64,000 nt of DNA from Paradesertivirga sp965650335 (lineage in GTDB: Bacteria > Bacteroidota > Bacteroidia > Sphingobacteriales > Sphingobacteriaceae). The translations under genes were made by a program, and so were the position numbers. The stretch covers positions 1 through 64,000 of the forward strand of contig CBFGOI010000006.1 in assembly GCA_965650335.1 (NCBI GenBank). The letters are read 5' to 3'. How positions within the stretch are numbered: position 1 is the stretch's first letter; each line of letters starts with the position of its first letter. The notes under the pieces were generated by a model. The model had not been told where the DNA came from. It worked only from the letters and a program-made list of their open reading frames with translations, and made no database searches. Positions 8,649 through 18,311 of the stretch are shown piece after piece.

Positions 8649-9857
8649 ATGAATCATAAATCAATCTCAGCAGTAATCATTATCGCTTTAATTCAAAGTG
8701 TCTCTTTTGCACAAAAACCAAATATTAGGAAGGCCTTTGATCATGCTGCAAAGCAAACGTCTATAATGTTGCTTGAAATTGAGAAGGCGAAAAATGTTAA
8801 TAAGCCAGAACTTATATCTCCAAGAACTCTTGATAATGGAAATCTGAAAATAGTCGCTTCCCGAGACTGGACAAGTGGATTCTTTCCGGGGTCTCTGTGG
8901 TATCTTTCTGAATATACCGGAAGTAAGGAATGGCAGGAACAAGCGAAAAAGTTTACAACAGAAATTGAAAAGGAAAAAACCAATGGTGGTACCCATGATA
9001 TGGGTTTTAAAATATACTGTAGCGTTGGTAATGCTTATCGGTTAACTCATGATCCCCATTATAAAGAAGTAATCATTGAATCGGCAAAAACACTTGCAAC
9101 CCGCTTTAATCCTAAAACCGGCGTTATTCGCTCATGGGATCACAGCGGAGATAAATGGGTAAATCCAGTAATTATTGATAATATGATGAACCTGGAACTA
9201 TTATTTGCAGCAACCAGATTAACAGGTGATTCAACGTTCTATAAAATAGCAGTTTCTCATGCAAACACTACCATGAAGAATCATTTTCGTCCCGATTATA
9301 GCTCTTACCATGTTTTAGACTATGATCCTGAGACGGGTGCGGTGTTAAAAAAGAATACTCATCAGGGATATTTTGATGAATCTGCATGGGCAAGAGGCCA
9401 GGCTTGGGGCTTATATGGTTATGCAATGTGTTATCGCGAAACAAAAGATCCGCGCTATTTAAAGCAATCAGAAAATATTGCAAACTTTATGCTGAATCAT
9501 AAGAATATGCCTAAGGATCTTGTTCCCTATAGCGATTTTGACGCTCCTAATATTCCAAACGAATCACGCGATGCATCTGCCGCTGCTGTAATGGCTTCGG
9601 GCTTATATGAATTAAGTACATACAGTAAAAAGGGACGTTCATTCAGAAAAAGTGCTGATAAAGCAATGCATAGTTTAAGTACAAAATATATTGCTCCATT
9701 GGGTGAGGCAAAAGGGTTTATTCTTTTGCATAGCACCGGAGCAGCTCCATCTAAAAGTGAAGTGGATGTTCCCTTAAGTTATGCGGATTATTATTATTTG
9801 GAAGCGTTGTTACGTAAGAAAAATATTTTAGAGAATAAGGCGGCGGTAAAATTATAA
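8649..9857 (+). CDS. GH88 unsaturated glucuronyl hydrolase
   Basis: A 402-residue (alpha/alpha)6 enzyme that hydrates and removes the 4,5-unsaturated uronic acid left at the non-reducing end by polysaccharide lyases. It has a signal peptide ending near SVSFAQ (residue 21), so it acts in the periplasm. RDWTSGFFPGSLWY opens the toroid. The family's two key aspartates fall in THDMGFKIY (Asp about 117) and VIIDNMMNLE (Asp about 177). QGYFDESAWARGQAWGLYGY and DASAAAVMASGLYEL are also highly conserved GH88 motifs. Its place between lyase, fucosidase and mutarotase genes is strong evidence that the operon degrades a uronic-acid backbone by elimination chemistry. Confidence 0.93.
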   Translation: MNHKSISAVIIIALIQSVSFAQKPNIRKAFDHAAKQTSIMLLEIEKAKNVNKPELISPRTLDNGNLKIVASRDWTSGFFPGSLWYLSEYTGSKEWQEQAKKFTTEIEKEKTNGGTHDMGFKIYCSVGNAYRLTHDPHYKEVIIESAKTLATRFNPKTGVIRSWDHSGDKWVNPVIIDNMMNLELLFAATRLTGDSTFYKIAVSHANTTMKNHFRPDYSSYHVLDYDPETGAVLKKNTHQGYFDESAWARGQAWGLYGYAMCYRETKDPRYLKQSENIANFMLNHKNMPKDLVPYSDFDAPNIPNESRDASAAAVMASGLYELSTYSKKGRSFRKSADKAMHSLSTKYIAPLGEAKGFILLHSTGAAPSKSEVDVPLSYADYYYLEALLRKKNILENKAAVKL

Positions 9858-9922
9858 CTTTTGGATTCCACATGTGGGTTCCAGCAAGGATTAATAAGAT
9901 TAGGTTGAAAACTACGTAACAT

Positions 9923-10252
9923 ATGATCAGACATTGTTTTGCATTGGACTTAAAAGATGATGAATATCTTATTACCGAGTATGAAAATTGGCATAAAAAA
10001 GTATGGCCCGAAATATTAGCGGGAATTAAAGAGTCAGGAATTGAATTTCTGGAAATTTACAGGTATGCTAACCGGTTGTTTATGATAATGGATGTTTCTG
10101 AATCATTCAGTTTTGAGGCCAAAGCTAAATGTGATGCAGAAAGCGCGGTTGTGCAGAAATGGGAAGAGTTGATGTGGCAGTATCAACAGCCGATTCCCGG
10201 AGTTAAGCCCGGCGAAAAATGGGTGTTGATGAATAAAATTTTTACCCTTTAA
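9923..10252 (+). CDS. rhaM: L-rhamnose mutarotase family protein
   Basis: A 109-residue cytoplasmic protein without signal peptide, the right length for the RhaM (DUF718) family, which interconverts alpha and beta anomers of L-rhamnose; related Bacteroidota proteins may act on L-fucose. The N-terminal MIRHCFALDLKDD, the HKKVWPEI helix with the family His, and EIYRYANRLFMIM match the ferredoxin-like fold. The C-terminal VLMNKIFTL replaces the usual W..M..VF ending. It is the only cytoplasmic product in an operon of secreted enzymes, so it probably helps feed released deoxysugar into catabolism. Whether rhamnose or fucose is the true substrate is unresolved; the adjacent fucosidase leaves both open. 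Confidence 0.8.
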   Translation: MIRHCFALDLKDDEYLITEYENWHKKVWPEILAGIKESGIEFLEIYRYANRLFMIMDVSESFSFEAKAKCDAESAVVQKWEELMWQYQQPIPGVKPGEKWVLMNKIFTL

Positions 10253-10283
10253 CATACCAAAAATCTGGTATAAAATTTATACG

Positions 10284-12647
10284 ATGAAAATTAAATACAT
10301 AGCTCCAACTTTATTAGTTCTCGTTATCCTTCTTTCTTTTACACAACAACAAAAACCCATCTATAAAAAAGGCTGGATTGATTTTAATAAAAATGGCAAA
10401 AAGGATATATACGAAGACCCTACCCAGGCACAAGAAACGAGAGTAGAGGATTTATTATCCCAAATGAATGTTAATGAAAAAACTTGCCAGTTAGCAACTT
10501 TGTATGGCTATGGCGCTGTTCTTAAAGATCATCTTCCTACCGACGGATGGAAAGATAGTGTTTGGAAAGATGGCATAGCAAATATTGACGAACAACTTAC
10601 CGGTTTAAGAAAGGACACTTTATATGCATATCCGTATTCTTCTCACGCTTCTGCCATTAATAAAATTCAGAAATTTTTTATTGAAGAAACGCGTTTAGGG
10701 ATTCCGGTTGATTTTACATCTGAAGGGATAAGGGGCCTTAATCATATGAAAGCCACCTATTTCCCTGCCCAAATAGCACAAGGCTCAAGTTTTAATAAAG
10801 ACTTGGTTTATAAAATTGGAGATGTTACAGGCAGAGAGGCAAAAGCATTGGGCTATACAAATGTTTATTCGCCAATTTTGGATGTTTCCTCAGATCCACG
10901 GTGGGGGCGCATAGAAGAAACATATGGATGTGATCCTTTTCTTGTGGGGCAGTTAGGAAAGCAAAATATTTTAGGAATACAAAACCATAGAGTAGTATCC
11001 ACCACCAAACATTTCGCAGTATATAGTATCCCTATTGGCGGTCGCGATGGCGACGTCCGCACAGATCCAAAAGTAGCACCGAGAGAAATGTGGGATATAT
11101 ACCTTGAACCTTTTAGAATCGCTTTTCAGGAAGCTGGTGCGAAAGGAACCATGGCTTCATACAACGATTATGATGGCATCCCGATTATCGGATCTAAATA
11201 CTTTCTTACAGAGATACTTAGAAAACAATTTGGATTTAGTGGATATGTAGTGAGCGATAGCTGGGCATTTGAATATTTGTTTAGCAAACATAAAGTTGCG
11301 AAGGATACGGCTGATGCAGGAAGAATAGCTCTGGAAGCCGGAATGAATGTTCGCACTACTTTTCAAAGTCCTAAGCCTTACTTAGCAGGAATAAGAAGAG
11401 GAATAAATAATGGCAGTATTTCTATGGAGGTAATAAATGAACGAGTAAGAGAAGTTTTGCGTGTAAAATTTTGGCTTGGATTATTTGATTCTCCTTATGT
11501 TGTAGACACTGCCGCAGCTGATAAAATTGTTCATAATAAAGAAGCTCAGGATTTGGCTCTTCAAGCTGCCAGAGAGGGAATTGTTTTGTTGAAAAATGAA
11601 AATAATACGCTCCCTTTAAATAAACAGAACTTACGCACTATAGCTATTATCGGCCCCAATGCGAAAGAACAAAAAAGCTTATCGTCCAGATATGGACCTA
11701 CGCATAGCCAGGTTGTAAATGTATTCGACGGTATTGTTTCAGCTTTACCTGCGTCAGTAAATGTACTTTATGCTAAAGGAATCGATCATATTGATAAAAA
11801 TTTTCCTGAAAGTGATATAGAAGAATTTGATTTATCTGATGAAGAAAACCTGATGCTTAATGAAGCGGTTTCTGTGGCTTCTAAAGCTGATGTTATTATA
11901 CTTGCTGTTGGAGATAATGATAAAACCGTGGGTGAATCTAAATCACGATTGAGTTTAGACTTACCAGGAAAGCAGGATGTTTTAGTGCGCAGAATTGCTG
12001 CCTTGAAAAAACCTACTGTTTTAGTTTTAGTTAACGGCCGTCCAATAAGTTTAAATTTTGCGAATAAAAATATGTCAGCTATTCTGGAGACTTGGTATCT
12101 GGGAGAAAAAATGGGTACAGCTATAGCTGATGTTCTTTTCGGTACATATAATCCAGGTGGTAAACTTTCGGTGCCTTTTCCTAAATCTGCCGGGCAAATT
12201 CCACTCTCGTTTCCTTTGAAACCTGGCGCCGCCGGAAACGGAGATGCTGATGTAAAAGGTTTTATATATCCTTTTGGCTTTGGGTTGAGTTATACAAAGT
12301 TTGAATATTCCGATTTAAAAGTTAATACTCAAAACTATGCAAGCAATGCCGAGGTAATGGTGAGTTTCAAGCTTAAAAATATTGGAAACCGGGTAGGGGA
12401 TGAAGTTGCTCAGTTATATCTGAACGACGAAATAAGTTCCGTTACAACCTATGTAAAACGTTTAAAAGGTTTTCAACGCATACATCTACAGCCGGGCGAA
12501 GAAAGGTTAGTTAAGATGGTGCTTTCGAAAAATGATTTTTCCTTATTAAACAAGAGTATGGAAAGAGTAGTAGAAAATGGTTCATTTAAAATTTTTATAG
12601 GATCCTCGTCTGAGGATGTTAGATTGACAACTAAAATAGAATTGTAA
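10284..12647 (+). CDS. GH3 beta-glycosidase
   Basis: A 787-residue secreted GH3 enzyme (beta-glucosidase, beta-xylosidase or similar). After a hydrophobic signal (YIAPTLLVLVILLSF) comes a short IDFNKNGKKDIYEDP stretch common in Bacteroidota GH3 proteins. The N-terminal barrel shows RVEDLLSQMNVNEK, EGIRGL and KHFAVYS. The nucleophile Asp is in YVVSDSWAFEYL (about 325), where the usual SDWG is changed to SDSW. The alpha/beta sandwich follows (GIVLLKNENNTLPL), then a fibronectin-III-like domain from about 690 (GDEVAQLYLND). Last gene of the operon; 413 bases separate it from susC. Confidence 0.92.
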   Translation: MKIKYIAPTLLVLVILLSFTQQQKPIYKKGWIDFNKNGKKDIYEDPTQAQETRVEDLLSQMNVNEKTCQLATLYGYGAVLKDHLPTDGWKDSVWKDGIANIDEQLTGLRKDTLYAYPYSSHASAINKIQKFFIEETRLGIPVDFTSEGIRGLNHMKATYFPAQIAQGSSFNKDLVYKIGDVTGREAKALGYTNVYSPILDVSSDPRWGRIEETYGCDPFLVGQLGKQNILGIQNHRVVSTTKHFAVYSIPIGGRDGDVRTDPKVAPREMWDIYLEPFRIAFQEAGAKGTMASYNDYDGIPIIGSKYFLTEILRKQFGFSGYVVSDSWAFEYLFSKHKVAKDTADAGRIALEAGMNVRTTFQSPKPYLAGIRRGINNGSISMEVINERVREVLRVKFWLGLFDSPYVVDTAAADKIVHNKEAQDLALQAAREGIVLLKNENNTLPLNKQNLRTIAIIGPNAKEQKSLSSRYGPTHSQVVNVFDGIVSALPASVNVLYAKGIDHIDKNFPESDIEEFDLSDEENLMLNEAVSVASKADVIILAVGDNDKTVGESKSRLSLDLPGKQDVLVRRIAALKKPTVLVLVNGRPISLNFANKNMSAILETWYLGEKMGTAIADVLFGTYNPGGKLSVPFPKSAGQIPLSFPLKPGAAGNGDADVKGFIYPFGFGLSYTKFEYSDLKVNTQNYASNAEVMVSFKLKNIGNRVGDEVAQLYLNDEISSVTTYVKRLKGFQRIHLQPGEERLVKMVLSKNDFSLLNKSMERVVENGSFKIFIGSSSEDVRLTTKIEL

Positions 12648-12713
12648 ATAGCTGGTAATCGGTAATTTAAATCTTCTTAATTGTCGTTTTGAAATTGAAA
12701 AAAGCATTTTTAT

Positions 12714-12750
12714 GCCAACATAGTTGAATAATCAGCCAATTATGTAAAAT
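12714..12750 (+). promoter_or_regulatory. Conserved upstream element, copy C
   Basis: Counterpart of 3211-3247. Identical blocks are GCCAA, ATAGTTGAAT (12720-12729), CAA and AATAA in the same order and spacing, with the remaining positions mostly substitutions. It lies about 330 bases before susC, farther out than the copy before the GH31 operon. Confidence 0.5.
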
Positions 12751-12987
12751 AAGGTCCGGTACATTAAGGTATCTTTATATTAACCAATTAACAATTCCAA
12801 AAACTGAAACAGAAGTAAAATTAAAGTTAAGTTTTCTTTTAACATAAGAAATAGTTTAAGTTTTTGGGTCAATTATAGCTTTTGTTTTGTTTAAATCACC
12901 AACTAATGAGTGCTTTTTTAAAAGTTTTTGCCATCTTTTTCAGTCGCTGTTCTTTTTTGGAGCACAAAATTCTTTTTACGTATCAGG

Positions 12988-13005
12988 TACGCAACCGGTT
13001 GTGTA
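12988..13005 (+). promoter_or_regulatory. LacI-family-like operator palindrome
   Basis: TACGCAACC / GGTTGTGTA is an 18-bp inverted repeat with one mismatched pair (991 with 13002) and no spacer. Eight of nine pairs match, and the centre AACCGGTT is the form typical of LacI/GalR-family operators, which have a central CG. No LacI-family regulator gene is present in the window, so any regulator would act from elsewhere. Confidence 0.45.
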
Positions 13006-13060
13006 TCTAAATGTGTTTTTTTAAGTCGTAACTGTCTAATTATTAATTTAATACAACTAT

Positions 13061-16000
13061 ATGATCGCTTCATTACTTCAAAGTAGATGGGGGTTGCTTT
13101 TTATTGTCTTTTCACTTTATTGCGGGAGTGCTTACTCTCATGATAAAACGATCGATTTAAAAGGTGCAGCACTCTCAAGTTCTTCCTCAAAATTCCTGTT
13201 TAATTTAAGTGAAAACAACAAGCTTGCGAAGGCCACTCACGCAATTGCCATTGTTAAAGAAGTCAGAGGAACGGTCTCTGATTCAGTTGGTCCTATGCCG
13301 GGGGTCCTGGTTTACGTAAAAAGTAATCCAAGTATTAGCACAACAACGGATTTAAATGGTAAGTATGTTTTAGATGTACCTGATGAGAGCTCTGTCGTGG
13401 TTTTTAAAATGATAGGGTATTCCACTGTAGAATTGCCTGTTAAAGATAGAACAGTAATCAACGTGACTATAAAGGCTAGTTCTCAGATGCTGGATGATGC
13501 CGTGGTTGTAGCTTTCGGTACACAAAAGAAAGAATCGGTTATTGGCTCTATAACCACTATTAGGCCTAGTGAATTAAAGGTTCCTTCAAGTAATCTTACT
13601 ACAGCATTAGCAGGACGTTTAGCGGGAGTTATCGCCTATCAGAGAAGTGGAGAACCTGGAAGAGATAATGCAGAGTTCTTTATTAGAGGTGCAACTACAT
13701 TCGGTTACAAGCAGGATCCCTTGATTCTGATCGATAACATGGAATATTCAACCACCGATTTGGCTCGCTTGACAGTCGATGATATTGAGGCATTTTCAAT
13801 ATTAAAAGATGCTTCAGCTAATGCCTTATACGGTGCGAGGGGAGCTAACGGAGTGATTCTTATCACTACCAAGCAGGGAAAAGTGGGTAAGCCAAAGATC
13901 AATGTTCGCTTTGAAAATTCTCTATCATCTGCCACACGGAATGTTGAATTAGCCGATCCCATTACCTACATGAAATTGCATAATGAGTCGTATATAACCC
14001 GAATGCCTAATCAATCTACTCCATATTCTCAAAGTAAAATCGATAATACCATCTCTGGTATAAATCCAACAGTTTTCCCGGCCGTGAACTGGCAAGAACA
14101 GCTACTAAGAGATCAGGTAATGAATCAGCGTTTTAATTTTAATCTGGGTGGTGGTGGCCAAGTGGCCACCTATTATGTGGCGGGTGCTGTAAATCAGGAT
14201 AACGGAATTTTAAAAGTTGATCAACGCAATAATTTTAACAGTAATATTGATCTTAAAAGCTTTAACCTTCGTTCAAATGTTGAGTTAAATGTGGCAAAGG
14301 CCACTAAGGTCGGAATTCGTTTAAACGGAAACTTTGATGCATATGAAGGACCACTCGATGGTGGTAAAGGGATGTATCAAAAAATAATGCGTACAAATCC
14401 GGTTTTGTTCCAGCCGTATTACAATGTTGAAGAAGGAACAGGGGGGACAGCAAAACATATCATGTTTGGTAATACAGCCAATGGTGAGTATTTGAACCCT
14501 TATGCTGATATGGTTAAGGGCTATAAGCAAGAATCCCGATCGTTGATGGTGGCACAGGTAGAACTAAAACAGGATTTTGGTTTCCTTACTAAAGGGCTTT
14601 CTCTTAATGCAATGACTAATATTAATCGAACTGCATTTTTCGATGTTACCCGTGCATACAATCCATTCTTATATAGCGCCGGAAGCTATGACAAGTTAAC
14701 CAATACCTATAAACTTATACCTATCAATCCCGATACTGGAAGGGACTTCCTGGATTATTCTGAAGGTAATAAAAGTGTAGCGTCGGTGTTTCACTTTCAA
14801 TCCGCTTTAAGTTATAACCGTACATTCAATGATAAACACACAATTGGCGGTACAGGAGTAGTAATTATGAGTTCGAGGCTTGATGGAAACGCTTCAACAC
14901 TTCAAGAGTCTTTAGCCTCGCGAAATTTCGGAATTTCTGGAAGGGCCACTTATGGATATGATAATCGCTATTTCGCCGAATTTAACTTTGGTTATAATGG
15001 GTCCGAGCGATTTTATGAAACAGAACGATTCGGATTCTTTCCTTCCGCAGGTTTAGCATGGCAAATTTCAAATGAAAAGTTTTTTGAGCCCTTATTAAAT
15101 ACTGTAAGTAAATTAAAAATAAGAGGAAACTATGGATTAGTTGGTAATGATGCCATCGGCAGTAAAGACGATAGGTTTTTTTACTTGTCGGAAGTAAATA
15201 TGAGCAATAGCGCTTACGGTGCAACATTCGGCAGCAGTTCTCCATATACGCGCCCTGGAATTTCTGTTAACAGGTACGAAAATCAGGCTATTACCTGGGA
15301 AACTGCAGCGAATTCCACCTTCGGCCTAGAAGTTGGGCTTTGGAATAAACTGGATATTATTGCTGAGTACTTTACAGAAAATAGATATAATATCCTGATG
15401 GATAGAAAATCTATACCTAAAAGTATGGGTTTACAGGGAAGTGCTCCTAAGGCGAACGTGGGTAAAGCCAGATCGAGATCTTACGAGCTCCAATTGAATT
15501 ACAATCAGGCTATTAAAAAAGATTTAATTATTGGACTTCGTAGCAACTTTACGTTTGCTCGTAACATGTTCCGAGCCTATGAAGAACCTGCCTATGCTCA
15601 GCCATGGTTGTACAGAGTTGGTCATTCCACGTCTCAACAATGGGGGTTTATAGCAGAACGCTTATTTGTTGACGACGAGGAAGTTAGAAGCTCACCTACT
15701 CAAAATTTCGGTAATGCACCTACTATGGGTGGAGACATTAAATTTAAAGATATAAATGGCGATGGTCAAATATCTGAGTTAGACAGAGTACCGATTGGCA
15801 TGCCAACTCGCCCTGAAATAGTATATGGTTTTGGCCCGGCAATTACCTATAAAAACTTTGATTTTAACTTCTTTATTCAGGGATCTGCGAGATCTTCATT
15901 CTGGATAGATCCTGAGGCGACTGCTCCATTTGTTGAATACAGGTACGGTAGTGAGTTGCAAGGCGTCCGACTCCAAAACCAATTGCTACAAGCTTATGCA

Positions 16001-16351
16001 GACAATCATTGGTCAGAACAGGATCGCAACTTATATGCCCTGTGGCCACGCTTAAGTTCTTTCCCTGTTCAAAATGGATCTGGTAGTTCTTTACAAAGTA
16101 ACAATACTCAAAAAAGTACATGGTTTATGCGTGATGGCTCTTTCCTCCGGTTAAAACAAGTAGACGCCGGATATACATTTCCAAGAAAACTTACTCAAAG
16201 GCTTCGCATGGAAAATTTGAGATTATATGCCAGTGCGACCAATTTATTAACCCTTAGTAAATTCAAATTATGGGACATCGAAATGGGAGGCGAAGGCTTG
16301 GGTTATCCAGTACAAAAAGTATTAAACTTTGGTGTTCAGGTTGGATTTTAA
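13061..16351 (+). CDS. susC: SusC-family TonB-dependent outer-membrane transporter
   Basis: A 1096-residue SusC-type transporter that imports oligosaccharides with its SusD lid. Signal peptide ends near CGSAYS (about 27). A carboxypeptidase-regulatory-like domain (about 65-145, VRGTVSDSVGPMPGVLVYV) precedes the TonB box/plug region, where DDAVVVAFGTQKKESVIGSI and the SusC signature ILKDASANALYGARGANGVI are clear. The remaining ~850 residues form the barrel and end in an aromatic beta signal (NFGVQVGF). No STN domain is visible, so direct sigma/anti-sigma signalling is unlikely. susD begins 10 bases later. The operator-like palindrome lies 55 bases upstream. Confidence 0.96.
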   Translation: MIASLLQSRWGLLFIVFSLYCGSAYSHDKTIDLKGAALSSSSSKFLFNLSENNKLAKATHAIAIVKEVRGTVSDSVGPMPGVLVYVKSNPSISTTTDLNGKYVLDVPDESSVVVFKMIGYSTVELPVKDRTVINVTIKASSQMLDDAVVVAFGTQKKESVIGSITTIRPSELKVPSSNLTTALAGRLAGVIAYQRSGEPGRDNAEFFIRGATTFGYKQDPLILIDNMEYSTTDLARLTVDDIEAFSILKDASANALYGARGANGVILITTKQGKVGKPKINVRFENSLSSATRNVELADPITYMKLHNESYITRMPNQSTPYSQSKIDNTISGINPTVFPAVNWQEQLLRDQVMNQRFNFNLGGGGQVATYYVAGAVNQDNGILKVDQRNNFNSNIDLKSFNLRSNVELNVAKATKVGIRLNGNFDAYEGPLDGGKGMYQKIMRTNPVLFQPYYNVEEGTGGTAKHIMFGNTANGEYLNPYADMVKGYKQESRSLMVAQVELKQDFGFLTKGLSLNAMTNINRTAFFDVTRAYNPFLYSAGSYDKLTNTYKLIPINPDTGRDFLDYSEGNKSVASVFHFQSALSYNRTFNDKHTIGGTGVVIMSSRLDGNASTLQESLASRNFGISGRATYGYDNRYFAEFNFGYNGSERFYETERFGFFPSAGLAWQISNEKFFEPLLNTVSKLKIRGNYGLVGNDAIGSKDDRFFYLSEVNMSNSAYGATFGSSSPYTRPGISVNRYENQAITWETAANSTFGLEVGLWNKLDIIAEYFTENRYNILMDRKSIPKSMGLQGSAPKANVGKARSRSYELQLNYNQAIKKDLIIGLRSNFTFARNMFRAYEEPAYAQPWLYRVGHSTSQQWGFIAERLFVDDEEVRSSPTQNFGNAPTMGGDIKFKDINGDGQISELDRVPIGMPTRPEIVYGFGPAITYKNFDFNFFIQGSARSSFWIDPEATAPFVEYRYGSELQGVRLQNQLLQAYADNHWSEQDRNLYALWPRLSSFPVQNGSGSSLQSNNTQKSTWFMRDGSFLRLKQVDAGYTFPRKLTQRLRMENLRLYASATNLLTLSKFKLWDIEMGGEGLGYPVQKVLNFGVQVGF

Positions 16352-16361
16352 AAAAACAAAG

Positions 16362-18293
16362 ATGAAAAAAATTAGAATAGTATTTATACTTACACTCATA
16401 GGAGCTTTATCCTCGTGTAATAAATATCTCGATGTTGTTCCCGATAACGTTGCGACAATCGATTACGCGTTTAATCTCCGTTCTTCTGCAGAGCGCTATT
16501 TATTTACTTGTTATTCTTACATGCCACGGCATGGCCACTTTAATACTAATCCTGCTTTCAACTCTGCAGACGAAGTTTGGTATCCTGTGCCTCCCATGGA
16601 TGTAAATACAGATATCTATAATATTGCCTTAGGCTTCCAGAATGTCTCGGACCCCTATGCTAATTATTGGGAAGGTAGCAGGCAGGGGCGGCCATTGTTC
16701 CAGGGTATCCGTGATTGCAATATCTTTCTTGAAAATATCGAAAAAGTGGAAGAGCTTGCCAGTTTTGAAAGGGAAAGATGGATTTCTGAAGTAAAGTTTC
16801 TAAAAGCCTATTATCATTTTTATTTAATGCGAATGTATGGTCCCATTCCAATAATTCGCGATAATTTACCTATTTCGGCCTCACCGGATGAAGTCCAAGT
16901 TTACAGAGAGCCAGTTGATGAGGTAGTAAAATATATTATTCAATTATTAGATGAAGCTTATGCGAACGACAATTTGCCAGAAAAGCTCGCTGGAACTGAA
17001 CAGTCGGAATTGGGTAGAATAACTAAACCAATTGTATTAGCATTAAAAGCAAAAGTTTTAGTAACAGCAGCAAGCCCTTTATTTAATGGTAATCCTGAAT
17101 ATTCTAATTTTAAAGATAAAAGAGGAGTTCAACTCTTTAATCCTGTGTATGAATCTAAAAAATGGGAAGACGCTGTTAATGCCTGTAAGGCAGCGATAGA
17201 CTATTGCCATCTTCAAGGTCTTGGATTAAATAAATTCGTGGACAAGCCTGGTTATGTTATTAATGATTCCATTAGAACAGAACTAGACTTCCGTACTGCA
17301 TTAACTGCAAGAGATAATAATCTTGAAATAATTTGGGCAAATACAAATAGTAAGGCTGATGTGAATATGCAGCGCTGGTCAATGCCTATTATAGCACCGA
17401 ATGCTACCAGTGGTTCTGGTCCTAAAGGACTCCTTTCTCCAACTCTAAAAATGGCGGAGATATTTTATACCCGAAATGGCCTGCCCATAACCGATGATAA
17501 AACCTGGGATTATAATGATCGTTATGCACTTAGAACTGCGGTCGAGGCAGAACGTTTTTATATTGCAGATAACGAGCGAACTGTAAAGTTGCATTTTGAT
17601 AGAGAGCCTCGTTTTTATGCTTCGCTAGGTTTTGACCGAGGAATTTGGTTCGGCAACTGGCAAAATAATTATAGTGTAAATACTCCACTAAATTATGTTC
17701 AGGGAAGAAAAGGAGAGATATCTGCCAGACAAGGTATTAGTAATTATTCTATAACCAGTTACTATCCGAAGAAACTTGTTAATATAGAAACTTTTGCGGC
17801 TGCAAATGATGGAAATATTACAAGTAATACGGTTAGTTATCCCTGGCCTGAAATGCGAATGGCAGACCTATATTTAATGTATTCTGAAGCCTTAAATGAA
17901 TTAAATGGCTATAATTCCGAAACTACAGAATGGATTAATAAGGTTAGAGAACGAGCAGATATTCCATCTGTTGAAGAAGCATGGGATCAATTTTCAAATA
18001 CTCCGGGATATTATAAGCAAAAGGATAACCTTAGAAGGATTATACATCAGGAGCGTGCCATAGAACTGGCTTTTGAAGGTCACAGATTTTGGGATCTAAG
18101 AAGATGGAAAGAGGCGCATAAAGATCTAAATGCTCCGGTAAGAGGCTGGGATATACTTCAGGAAAGTGCCAGTTCTTTTTACAGGCCGGTATTGCTTTAT
18201 AACCAACGATTCACAATGAAAGAATATTTATGGCCAATAAAGCTTTCAGAAATGCAAATAAATAAAAACTTGGTTCAAAATCCGGGCTGGTAA
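16362..18293 (+). CDS. susD: SusD/RagB-family glycan-binding lipoprotein
   Basis: A 643-residue surface lipoprotein that caps the SusC barrel and binds glycan. The start ATG at 16362 (MKKIRIVFILTLIGALSSC) puts the lipobox Cys at residue 19; an in-frame ATG at 16329 lies inside susC. SusD hallmarks are ISEVKFLKAYYHFYLMRMYG in the N-terminal TPR region, and MRMADLYLMYSEALNEL plus IIHQERAIELAFEGHRFWD LRRW in the C-terminal half. The protein ends in WPIKLSEMQINKNLVQNPGW, the usual SusD terminus. It lies 10 bases after susC and 18 before the next lipoprotein gene. Confidence 0.96.
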   Translation: MKKIRIVFILTLIGALSSCNKYLDVVPDNVATIDYAFNLRSSAERYLFTCYSYMPRHGHFNTNPAFNSADEVWYPVPPMDVNTDIYNIALGFQNVSDPYANYWEGSRQGRPLFQGIRDCNIFLENIEKVEELASFERERWISEVKFLKAYYHFYLMRMYGPIPIIRDNLPISASPDEVQVYREPVDEVVKYIIQLLDEAYANDNLPEKLAGTEQSELGRITKPIVLALKAKVLVTAASPLFNGNPEYSNFKDKRGVQLFNPVYESKKWEDAVNACKAAIDYCHLQGLGLNKFVDKPGYVINDSIRTELDFRTALTARDNNLEIIWANTNSKADVNMQRWSMPIIAPNATSGSGPKGLLSPTLKMAEIFYTRNGLPITDDKTWDYNDRYALRTAVEAERFYIADNERTVKLHFDREPRFYASLGFDRGIWFGNWQNNYSVNTPLNYVQGRKGEISARQGISNYSITSYYPKKLVNIETFAAANDGNITSNTVSYPWPEMRMADLYLMYSEALNELNGYNSETTEWINKVRERADIPSVEEAWDQFSNTPGYYKQKDNLRRIIHQERAIELAFEGHRFWDLRRWKEAHKDLNAPVRGWDILQESASSFYRPVLLYNQRFTMKEYLWPIKLSEMQINKNLVQNPGW

Positions 18294-18311
18294 AAATTAA
18301 ACTATTTAGAA

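Larger units (their letters stand above)
12648..13060 (+). promoter_or_regulatory. susC upstream regulatory region
   Basis: A 413-base noncoding stretch between GH3 and susC. It contains three ordered signals: the conserved element (12714-12750), an ACCAAT segment at 12783 matching the one before the GH31 operon, and an 18-bp operator-like palindrome at 12988-13005, 55 bases before the susC start. No clear rho-independent terminator for the GH3 operon was found. The combination suggests that susCD has its own regulated promoter. Confidence 0.5.
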
